Origin: an uncultured Spirochaetales bacterium
GTDB taxonomy: Bacteria > Spirochaetota > Spirochaetia > Sphaerochaetales > Sphaerochaetaceae
NCBI GenBank assembly: GCA_902781545.1
Contig: CACZJR010000037.1
Coordinates: 1 to 38,306 of the forward strand
DNA: 38,306 nt
Direction: 5' to 3'
The stretch's first letter is position 1. Each line of letters starts with the position of its first letter. This document shows, one piece after another, positions 14,321 to 21,609 of this stretch. Both the position numbers and the translations under genes were made by a program. The notes below the pieces were generated by a model. The model had not been told where the DNA came from. It saw only the letters and a list, made by a program, of their open reading frames with translations, and searched no databases.

Positions 14321-15290
14321 CGGATACAGGGACACGATCCAGAGCGGCTATAATGCCGTAAGACATTATGACCTGCAGCTCTCCAGAGGGACCGGAACAT
14401 ATGATGAGCAGCTGAGACGCCTCAAAACCGAGATTGCCACCGCAGATGCAATAGTAATAGGTGCCGGTGCGGGCCTTTCCACATCCGCGGGCTTCACGTA
14501 CAGCGGAGAGCGCTTTGAGCTCTGGTTCCATGATTTCGCCCTCAGGTACGGGTTCAGGGACATGTACAGCGGTGGCTTCACGGATTTCGGATCCGATGAG
14601 GTCTTCTGGGCATACTGGGCACGCTACATCTACATCAACAGGTATATGGATGCCCCCAAGCCTGTCTATAATGATCTCCTGAATATTGTTAAAGATAAGG
14701 ATTTCTTTGTTATTACCACGAATGTGGACCATCAGTTCCAAAAGGCCGGTTTTGATAAGAGCCGTCTGTTCTACACGCAGGGCGATTACGGCCTCTTCCA
14801 GAGCACAGACCCCTCCATACGCATGACATTCGACAACGAGGCATGGGTGATGAGGGCAATGGAGGCCCAGGGCTATGTCAGAGACAGAAGCGGAATCTTC
14901 ACAGAGCCTGAGGACGGGAAGCTCTCCATGAGAATCCCTTCTGACCTTGTTCCCAAATGTCCCGTTGACGGAGGGAAGGTTGTCATGAACCTCCGCTCAG
15001 ATGACAGCTTTGTGGAGGATGACGGCTGGCGCAAGGCCTCTGAATCTTATTCGGATTACCTCTATGACCACAGGGACGGCCATGTCCTTTACCTTGAGCT
15101 TGGCGTGGGCTCCAACACGCCTGTGATAATCAAATACCCGTTCTGGCAGATGACAGCATCTAACCCCAAGGCCGTATATGCCTGCATCAACTACAGTGAG
15201 GCATACAGCATAAGGCAGATTGAGAGGCAGTCCATCTGCATTGACGGGGATATTGGAGAGGTTCTTAACAATCTGAGGCGAATCCTGTAA
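14301..15290 (+). CDS. Class M sirtuin (SirTM), protein ADP-ribosyltransferase
   Basis: A 329-residue Sir2-family protein. GAGAGLSTSAGFTYSGERF (54-72) is the NAD-binding Rossmann motif, TTNVDHQFQKAG (139-150) replaces the TQNID loop, and the position of the catalytic histidine (LHG in deacylases) reads YTQGDYG with Q160. Class M sirtuins carry this Q and act as protein ADP-ribosyltransferases, in studied cases on lipoylated GcvH-L. Only CP near the end of the zinc region (KCPVDGG) remains, so a four-cysteine zinc site is not evident. Start 14301 has AGGAGG upstream and overlaps the macrodomain gene, giving coupled expression. No GcvH-L or lipoate ligase is in the window. Confidence 0.9.
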   Translation: MKNFFHDGYRDTIQSGYNAVRHYDLQLSRGTGTYDEQLRRLKTEIATADAIVIGAGAGLSTSAGFTYSGERFELWFHDFALRYGFRDMYSGGFTDFGSDEVFWAYWARYIYINRYMDAPKPVYNDLLNIVKDKDFFVITTNVDHQFQKAGFDKSRLFYTQGDYGLFQSTDPSIRMTFDNEAWVMRAMEAQGYVRDRSGIFTEPEDGKLSMRIPSDLVPKCPVDGGKVVMNLRSDDSFVEDDGWRKASESYSDYLYDHRDGHVLYLELGVGSNTPVIIKYPFWQMTASNPKAVYACINYSEAYSIRQIERQSICIDGDIGEVLNNLRRIL

Positions 15291-15315
15291 ATTTGGCTTA
15301 TCAGAGGACTTTAAT

Positions 15316-15819
15316 ATGGTTTTGTTCATCAACGCCTGCGTGAGAAAGCAGTCAAGGACCAGGAAACTGGCGGAGGAGGTGCTGTCAAAGCTTGACGGCG
15401 AGGTGCAGGAGATCCGCCTGCATGAGATTGCGTTCCCTGCGGTTGATGAGGCATTCCTGCAGGAAAGGGATCGCCTGATAGACTGCGGGGAGTTCGCCAA
15501 TCCGCTATTTGACCTGGCCAGGCAGTTCGCATGGGCGGACCAGATTGTGATAGCGGCCCCTTTCTGGGATCTGTCTTTTCCTGCGGTGCTGAAGCAGTAC
15601 TTCGAGCAGATCAACGTAATCGGAATCACATTCAGGTACACCCCGGAGGGAGTGCCCCAAGGCCTTTGCAAGGCGACAAAGCTGTATTACGTGACAACCG
15701 CAGGCGGCATGTTTGTCCCCGAGGAGTTCGGATTCGGTTATGTTAAGTCTCTGGCGCAGAACTTCTACGGCATTCAGGACGTGGAGCTGGTCAAGGAGAT
15801 AGGCCTGGATATGGTCTGA
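15316..15819 (+). CDS. Flavodoxin-like NAD(P)H oxidoreductase
   Basis: A 167-residue flavodoxin_2-type protein similar to FMN-dependent NADH azoreductases. FINACVRKQSRTRKLAEEVL corresponds to the FMN phosphate loop, IAAPFWDLSFPAVLKQYFEQ to the conserved P-x-W/Y-N-F-x-x-P segment (here WDLSFP), and YYVTTAGG to the third flavin loop. It probably reduces quinones, azo or nitro compounds with NAD(P)H. It lies 25 bases after the sirtuin and shortly before a nitroreductase gene, so it is part of the same operon. AGAGGA precedes the ATG. Confidence 0.88.
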   Translation: MVLFINACVRKQSRTRKLAEEVLSKLDGEVQEIRLHEIAFPAVDEAFLQERDRLIDCGEFANPLFDLARQFAWADQIVIAAPFWDLSFPAVLKQYFEQINVIGITFRYTPEGVPQGLCKATKLYYVTTAGGMFVPEEFGFGYVKSLAQNFYGIQDVELVKEIGLDMV

Positions 15820-15841
15820 TGGATTAGGGGAGATTTTGGAT

Positions 15842-16663
15842 ATGGATTTATTTGAAGCGATTAAGAGCAGACGTAGCGTACGCACCTTTGACGGGAAGCC
15901 CCTGAGCAAGGAAGATGAGCGTGCCATCATGGACTATGCCGCAAATCAGGATAACCCGTACGGGATTCAGATTGAGTGGAGGCTCCTGGACGCAAGGAAA
16001 GAGGGGCTCTCAAGTCCTGTGATTGTCGGAACAGACACTTATATCGCAGGCAAGATGAGGCGCGTCCCGCATGCCGAGGAGGCATTCGGATATGAGTTCG
16101 AGAAGATAGTCCTTTACGCGCAGTCACTTGGTGTGGGAACCACATGGATTGCCGGAACCATGAACCGTCAGGCATTTGAGAAGGCCATGGACCTTGCATC
16201 TGATGAGGTAATGCCCTGTGTCAGCCCCCTGGGATATTCTGCGAAGAAGATGTCTCTCAGGGAGGTCATGATGAGAAAGGCAATCAGGGCGGACAGCCGC
16301 TCTGATTTCAAAGACATTTTCTTTGACGGGACCTTTGACAGGCCTCTGTTGCCGGGTGCCGCGGGAAAGCTCTCTTCAGTGCTTGAGGCCGTGAGGCTTG
16401 CCCCGTCTGCCGTGAACAAGCAGCCGTGGCGCATGGTGGTCTGCCCGGATGCGGTTCATTTCTATGAGAGGCACGGCCGCAGCTATGTCTCAGATGACGG
16501 CTGGGACCTCCAGAAGATAGACATGGGCATTGCGCTCTGTCATTTTGAGCTCTCTGCAAATGAGTGCGGCTTTGATACTGGCCTTGAGGTCAGTGACCCC
16601 GGTATTAAGGCAGAGGAGGGCATGTCTTACATCGCATCCTGCACCTATAAGGAAAAAACATGA
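15842..16663 (+). CDS. Nitroreductase family protein
   Basis: A 273-residue FMN-dependent nitroreductase of the putative TM nitroreductase type (PF14512). LFEAIKSRRSVRTFDGKPLS is the N-terminal flavin-binding RRSVR motif; LGVGTTWIAGTMNRQAFEKA and LAPSAVNKQPWRMVVCPDA are the central and C-terminal flavin contacts. The duplicated halves are normal for this family. I favour ATG 15842 with GGGGAG upstream; a TTG at 15836 is also possible. It likely reduces nitro- or quinone-type compounds. The stop overlaps the following GNAT start (ATGA). Confidence 0.9.
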   Translation: MDLFEAIKSRRSVRTFDGKPLSKEDERAIMDYAANQDNPYGIQIEWRLLDARKEGLSSPVIVGTDTYIAGKMRRVPHAEEAFGYEFEKIVLYAQSLGVGTTWIAGTMNRQAFEKAMDLASDEVMPCVSPLGYSAKKMSLREVMMRKAIRADSRSDFKDIFFDGTFDRPLLPGAAGKLSSVLEAVRLAPSAVNKQPWRMVVCPDAVHFYERHGRSYVSDDGWDLQKIDMGIALCHFELSANECGFDTGLEVSDPGIKAEEGMSYIASCTYKEKT

Positions 16664-17265
16664 ACGCAGAATTCCGTCTGAACGGAAAGACTATAGAGAC
16701 TGAGCGGCTAATTCTCAGGCCGTTTGAGCAGGCCGACCTTGATGACTTCTTCGAGTACGCCTCGGTTGAGGGGACCGGTGAGATGGCCGGCTGGCACCAT
16801 CATCAGGACAAGCAGAAGAGTCAGGAGATCCTTGATCTCTTCATCTCGGAGGACAAGACATTTGCAGTATGCCTGAGGCAGAGCGGCAAGGTGATAGGGT
16901 CGTTAGGTGTTGAGAAGTACGGCATGGAGGACAAGCTCACGGAGTTCGACGGCTACAGGGGCCGTGAGATAGGCTATGTCCTTAGCCGTGACTACTGGGG
17001 AAGGGGCCTGATGACAGAGGCCGTCAGGGCGGTCATTGATTATCTTTTCAGCGAGTGTGACCTGGATTTCCTGACCTGCGGCTATTATGACTTCAACAGC
17101 CGCTCCAGGAGGGTGCAGGAGAAATGCGGCTTCAGGCCTTACCGCAAGCTTGTCATGGATACCCGCATGGGCACCAAGGAGCCTGGAGTGCTGAACCTGA
17201 TGACCAATCCTAAGAAGGACATCAGGTTCGTTTTCTCACATCCTGAGACCCTTATAATCAGCTGA
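16660..17265 (+). CDS. GNAT acetyltransferase (RimJ/RimL type)
   Basis: A 201-residue GNAT enzyme. IETERLILRPFEQADLDDFF is the typical N-terminus of Acetyltransf_3 proteins, EIGYVLSRDYWGRGLMTEAV holds the GYxLxxxxWGxG(L/Y)xTEA acetyl-CoA motif, and FNSRSRRVQEKCGFRPY is motif B. Such enzymes acetylate protein N-termini or small amines. The start codon overlaps the nitroreductase stop, making it the last gene of the redox run before a convergent gene. Substrate unknown. Confidence 0.92.
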   Translation: MNAEFRLNGKTIETERLILRPFEQADLDDFFEYASVEGTGEMAGWHHHQDKQKSQEILDLFISEDKTFAVCLRQSGKVIGSLGVEKYGMEDKLTEFDGYRGREIGYVLSRDYWGRGLMTEAVRAVIDYLFSECDLDFLTCGYYDFNSRSRRVQEKCGFRPYRKLVMDTRMGTKEPGVLNLMTNPKKDIRFVFSHPETLIIS

Positions 17266-17273
17266 CGGCTATA

Positions 17274-18230
17274 TCAGATCCTGCAGGTGTTCTGAGGTCT
17301 ACCTTCAAGATATGCGATCACATTGTCAAACTCGATTCTTGCCCTTCTGACCATGGCTTCCTTTGTCAGGAAGGCCACATGCGGTGTGAGCAGCGTATTC
17401 TTGGCATTCAGAAGAGGGTAGTCTGAAGGAATCGGCGGCTCCATGTCAAAGACATCGATTGCAGCGCCTGCGATTCTTCCTTCATTCAGGGCATCGGCAA
17501 GGGCCTTGTTGTCGACAATCGGTCCGCGTGCACAGTTGATGAACAGCGCGCTCTTTTTCATTTTCGCAATCTCGTCCTTCCCGATCATGCCCTTTGTCGA
17601 GGCGTTGTTCGGAGTGTGAAGTGAGATGATGTCCGATGTGCTGAGAAGCTCATCCAGTGTGACGTACCTGACTCCAAGTGCCTCCACCTCAGGTCTTTTG
17701 TTCCTGGCATATGCCACGACTTCGGCTCCGAAGGCCAGGAAGAGCCTGGCTGTCATTGTGCCGATTTGGCCGCATCCGATGAGGCCGACTCTCTTTCCTG
17801 AAATCTCTGTTCCAGCAAGGCCGGCGCTTGTGCCGCCTTCACGGACTGTCTTGTCACAAGTGTTGAAGAATCTCATGAGTGAGATTGCCATTCCGACAGC
17901 CTGCTCCGAGACACAGACGTTTGAGTACCCTGCGCAGTTACAGACCATGACGTTGTTCTTTTTGCATGCATCAAGGCCCACGTGGTCGATTCCCGTGAAT
18001 GCAACCGCGAGCATCTTGAGGTCCTTGGAGGCCTCCACGACCTCTGCCGGGTATTTGTTGTTCGCAATCATGACAATGTCCTGACCTGCGCTTCTTCTTT
18101 TTAGCTCCTCGACGTCAGTGGTCTTGTTGTCATAGTAGGTGAATGTGTGACCTGCGTTCCTGATCGGAGCTGAAAGCTCCTCTATCATTGACTGAGGTAC
18201 TCCGAGTGGTTCCAAAAGACTGATGTTCAT
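17274..18230 (-). CDS. D-isomer-specific 2-hydroxyacid dehydrogenase
   Basis: A 318-residue NAD-dependent dehydrogenase. VGLIGCGQIGTMTARLFLAF is the dinucleotide-binding GxGxxG fold of the C-terminal half. The catalytic triad is visible as the arginine of NCARGPIVD, the glutamate of DVFDMEPP and the histidine of LTPHVAF. It reduces a 2-keto acid or oxidises a D-2-hydroxy acid such as glycerate or lactate; the exact substrate is not decidable. GGAGGCAC precedes the ATG. It converges on the redox operon end with only eight bases between, and is monocistronic as far as can be seen. Confidence 0.92.
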   Translation of the reverse strand: MNISLLEPLGVPQSMIEELSAPIRNAGHTFTYYDNKTTDVEELKRRSAGQDIVMIANNKYPAEVVEASKDLKMLAVAFTGIDHVGLDACKKNNVMVCNCAGYSNVCVSEQAVGMAISLMRFFNTCDKTVREGGTSAGLAGTEISGKRVGLIGCGQIGTMTARLFLAFGAEVVAYARNKRPEVEALGVRYVTLDELLSTSDIISLHTPNNASTKGMIGKDEIAKMKKSALFINCARGPIVDNKALADALNEGRIAGAAIDVFDMEPPIPSDYPLLNAKNTLLTPHVAFLTKEAMVRRARIEFDNVIAYLEGRPQNTCRI

Positions 18231-18310
18231 TTTGTGCCTCCAAGCTTAAGCTTATAGCATTTTTCTGCCATAGTTTTCAAAGAATTGACCGTGGTTTCAG
18301 AATCTTGATT

Positions 18311-19556
18311 TTATGATTCCTGCTCACTGCCCTTGGGAAAGAGCCTGGAAAGCATGATCATGGTTATTATCACAGACAAGATGGTTCCGGCAGGTCTGGC
18401 ATAAAGATAACCGGTGAAGCCCCAGAGCCGGTTGAAGAGGAAGAGGAACGGGATGTAGATTATGCCGTCTCTGGTCAGTGAAAGGAAAAGGGCGGTCGTG
18501 GGTCTCTTGGTGGCTTGGAAGAATGAGGTGCCCATTTGCTGCAATCCTGAGAACGGTCCTGCAAGAAGGGCTATTCTCATGCTCATCGTGCCTATGGATA
18601 TGATCTCAGGTATGTCCATGAAGAATCTGACAAGGACAGGACCCGCCAGATAACATGAGAGTGTGAGAATGCCCCCTATGGCCACAGTTGTTACCGCAGT
18701 CCGTTTTGTGAAGTCCCTGAGTCTCACATAGTCACATGCCCCGAAAGTGTATGCGAGAACCGGCTGCATGCCGGATGTTATTCCCATCTGGAGCATGGTC
18801 ACAAAGGAGGTTATCTTACGTGTTATGCTCACGGAGGCAACCATCACATCCCCGTAAGATGCGAGGATCCTGTTTGAGATTACGCTTGAGACGAAATTAA
18901 GCACCGTCATAAAGGCCATGGGTAATCCGAGAGACAGGACGGTCACGGAGATGTCCTTCTTCATTGTGAAGTTACCTGCTGACACTGAAATGCCGAACTT
19001 GGGCTTGAGCGAATATGAACAGGGGGTCTAGCGCTATGTTGAGGACCGACCCGATCATGTTGCCGGCCAGGGACTCCATTGATTTCCCTTTTCCCCTGAT
19101 CAGGCTTCCCATCGCCTGCGAGAAGCACATCGCAGGTGCTCCGACGGCCATGATGAGCATGTACTGCCTGCAGTATCCCTTTGCCTCCTCCGAAGCGCCG
19201 AAAAAGTTGACCAGACGGTCAAGTGAGAGGAACAGTGCCGCTCCGACAATCACACCCAGTCCGATTGATGACCAGAAGGAGAAAGCCACAATCTTTTCCG
19301 CTGAGGAATTGTCTTTTCTGCCAAGTGCCATAGCCAGGGCTGCGCATCCGCCACCGCCGACCAGAACTCCGACAGTGGACAGGATAGCAATGACCGGTGA
19401 TGCCAGAGACAGACCGCTCACCATTGCGGGGGAGCCCAGTTTTCCGATGAAGAAGACATCCGCCATGTGGTATATCTGCATTATGAGGATGGTGATAACT
19501 GACGGGATGCACATCTTCAGCATCAGTTTCCAGGGTCTGCTTGTGTCAAAGTCCAT
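18311..19556 (-). pseudogene. MATE family efflux pump, broken by deletion and frameshift
   Basis: Two minus-strand frames make up one MATE transporter. The 5' part (18972-19556) reads PWKLMLKMCIPSVITILIMQ through NIALDPLFIF, the end of the first six-helix half. The 3' part (18311-18985) begins near LKPKFGISVSAGNFTMKKDI and holds the second half. In intact pumps some 35 residues, one helix, separate LDPLFIF from the SxxxF-TMKK loop; here they join directly and the frame shifts, ending the first part at AQAQVRHFSVSR. A deletion of about 100 bases with loss of frame explains this. AAGGAGA precedes the ATG. Neither half should transport on its own. Confidence 0.85.
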
Positions 19557-19569
19557 CAGGTTCTCCTTA

Positions 19570-19597
19570 CATTAATCCAACATATGTTGAAATAATG
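19570..19597. promoter_or_regulatory. Palindromic operator between MATE pseudogene and tetR
   Basis: CATTAATCCAACAT followed by ATGTTGAAATAATG forms a 28-base palindrome with 11 of 14 pairs matching, including the perfect core CAACATATGTTG. It lies 13 bases upstream of the broken pump's start codon, overlapping its promoter region, and faces a divergent TetR gene. This is the usual size and place of a TetR operator. Confidence 0.6.
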
Positions 19598-19629
19598 GCC
19601 TGGATAAATTATAATCCCGAGACAAGGAG

Positions 19630-19661
19630 CCGACAATCAACAACACCAGGATAATTGTCGG
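19630..19661. promoter_or_regulatory. Inverted repeat upstream of tetR start
   Basis: CCGACAAT (19630-19637) and ATTGTCGG (19654-19661) are perfect complements around a 16-base loop, ending four bases before the TetR start codon. It could be an autoregulatory site or a 5' hairpin hiding the start. No other evidence supports it. Confidence 0.3.
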
Positions 19662-19665
19662 GATA

Positions 19666-20187
19666 ATGGCCATGAACACACCGGACAACATCAGAAGCAG
19701 GAAAACAGTGCAGAGAATGGAGAAGGTATATCTCGAGCTCCTGGCTGCTGATCCTGAAAGGCAGGTGAGCGTCATGCAGCTCTGCAGCTATGCCGGTGTG
19801 AACAGATCCACATTCTACTCCCATTACTCAGATGTATTTGATCTTCAGCGCAAGATAGAGAGGCGTATTTCCACAGAGGTCTCGGCAATCTTCACGGACA
19901 AAGGCTATGGTGAGAACAGGATGACACGTGAGCGTTTCTCGGTTCTGCTGGAATATATAAGGAGAAACCGTCTTTTCTATCATGCCTGGTATGTCACCGG
20001 AAGAATGGACGATCCGTCAGCCATTGCTGTGGTCATGAACAGGCCGAACATGACAGAGGATGACCGTTTCAGCATACTTTTTTACAAGGCAGGAATAAGT
20101 GCGATCATCAGGGACTGGGTGATCAGGGGATGTGTGGAGAGCAATGAGAAGGTGCTGTCCGTGCTCACTGATATCTGCAATTTATGA
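19666..20187 (+). CDS. TetR family transcriptional regulator
   Basis: A 173-residue regulator. TVQRMEKVYLELLAADPERQ and VSVMQLCSYAGVNRSTFYSH followed by YSDVFDL form the TetR helix-turn-helix (residues about 14-66). The C-terminal half with FYKAGISAIIRDWVIRGCVE is a TetR_C_8-like ligand domain. It is transcribed divergently from the MATE pseudogene with palindromes between, so it most likely repressed that pump in response to a drug. The start could be 19666 or the ATG two codons later. A fragment with the same type of C-terminal domain lies at 6199-6420. Confidence 0.88.
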   Translation: MAMNTPDNIRSRKTVQRMEKVYLELLAADPERQVSVMQLCSYAGVNRSTFYSHYSDVFDLQRKIERRISTEVSAIFTDKGYGENRMTRERFSVLLEYIRRNRLFYHAWYVTGRMDDPSAIAVVMNRPNMTEDDRFSILFYKAGISAIIRDWVIRGCVESNEKVLSVLTDICNL

Positions 20188-20225
20188 GAATCAGCGCGTA
20201 CTCTAAGAGGACAGATGAGGGAACT

Positions 20226-21551
20226 TCAGTTATTGGTCTTGTAATAGCTGCCGTGGTTCAGCCTGTATTTCGCCGGTGATATCCCCACGATTTTCTTGAA
20301 TACGGAGCAGAAATAGCTCTGGGTGTTGAATCCGAGCAGATGGGATATGTCTATTATCGAGTTGTCCGATGACTCCAGCATCCATTTGGCCTCGCTGATC
20401 CTCTGGTGCTGTATGTATTCATTGATTGTCATGTGACATTCTCGTTTGAAGAGCCGGCAGAGGTATGATTCATCCAGGTTCGTGAGCTCGCTCAGGTCAG
20501 CCAGACTTATCTTCTTGTCGATGTTGTTGACTATGTAGCGTTGGACCTTGACCACGTTGACGCTGTGGTTCTTCAGCGAGACGTTGTTGATTGAGTTGCA
20601 GTAGCTGTCGATCATCTCCTCTATCACATCCAGCATTAACTCAACGGAGTCGGCCCTCTCTATTTTGTTAACGATGTTCTCGGAGATGGAATGGATGTAG
20701 ACAGGCGGCAGGCCTGCATCGTCAGCAGCCTGTCTGAAAAGGGTGTTCATCGTCAGGATAAGGTTCTTCTGTGTCCTGATTGAGTTCGGACCTCCGACTC
20801 TGTTCTGATACACAATATTCATTCTTGCCGTTGCAAGCTGGGCATCGTTCTTGGGTAGGATCATCTTCTTGAGTTTCTCCCTGTCTCCCTGCCGTATCAG
20901 CTGCTTCAGCTCACGCTCGAACTTGTAATGGGATGCTATGTCCGCCTCATTCATCCTGTTCTCCGCTATTGTCGGGACCTCCCTGCTGAATGACGGGTTC
21001 TCCCGGATTGTGTTCACCTTGACATAAGAGCCGAACGGAACATCCATGAGGCTCAAGATGGCCTTTGCGCATGCCTGGATGAAGGATGAGTCCTTGATCA
21101 CAATTGAATCAATAAGTGCCTTTGCCTCAGATGCGGAGAACGGGCCTTCCTCCATGGTGCACAGGTAACTCTCCAGGCTTTTATCTTCCTTTTCCTCAAG
21201 GAAGAAAGGTCCCATGAATATTGTCGTAAGCGGACTGACTGAGACCATGACATTCAGGAATGAGAGGTTGAAGGAATTGACGTATCTTAGGATCTTCGGA
21301 AGCTTTGACTTGATGTCCTTTGAGCTTGTGAAAGGTTTTGTGAAGAGGATTCCCCTGATTCTGTTCATGGAGATTGTCGACAGGTACATGGCGTTCACGA
21401 CCTCGAGCTTTCCGTCACATATGTAAAATGATGGCAGATCCGTAAGATAAGAGACTATATTTGCTATTTCCTTGTAGTCCTTCATGATAAAGACTATAGA
21501 TCCGGGTTCAATACAAGTCAAGATTATAATAAAAAAGTCAATTTCATGCAT
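20226..21551 (-). CDS. AraC family transcriptional regulator
   Basis: Up to 441 residues. The last 100 form a standard AraC/XylS double helix-turn-helix: VQRYIVNNIDKKISLADLSE, LTNLDESYLCRLFKREC and GFNTQSYFCSVFKKIVGISP. The N-terminal 330 residues contain no recognisable cupin and resemble the PocR/sensor-like N-terminal region of regulators controlling carbohydrate genes, without certainty. A start at 21485 (MKDYKEIANIV) is possible; neither start has a good ribosome binding site. It diverges from the secreted esterase gene with about 60 bases between, and probably activates the right-hand catabolic locus. Confidence 0.87.
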   Translation of the reverse strand: MHEIDFFIIILTCIEPGSIVFIMKDYKEIANIVSYLTDLPSFYICDGKLEVVNAMYLSTISMNRIRGILFTKPFTSSKDIKSKLPKILRYVNSFNLSFLNVMVSVSPLTTIFMGPFFLEEKEDKSLESYLCTMEEGPFSASEAKALIDSIVIKDSSFIQACAKAILSLMDVPFGSYVKVNTIRENPSFSREVPTIAENRMNEADIASHYKFERELKQLIRQGDREKLKKMILPKNDAQLATARMNIVYQNRVGGPNSIRTQKNLILTMNTLFRQAADDAGLPPVYIHSISENIVNKIERADSVELMLDVIEEMIDSYCNSINNVSLKNHSVNVVKVQRYIVNNIDKKISLADLSELTNLDESYLCRLFKRECHMTINEYIQHQRISEAKWMLESSDNSIIDISHLLGFNTQSYFCSVFKKIVGISPAKYRLNHGSYYKTNN

Positions 21552-21609
21552 TCAGGCCATGCTGAGGTTTAATAGATTGGAGCTCAAAGAGTGAAAAGGG
21601 GGTGTTTGT

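Noticed and set aside
18972-19000. Programmed frameshift in the MATE gene
   Set aside because: No slippery heptamer is seen at the junction, and about 35 residues are missing as well, which shifting alone cannot explain.
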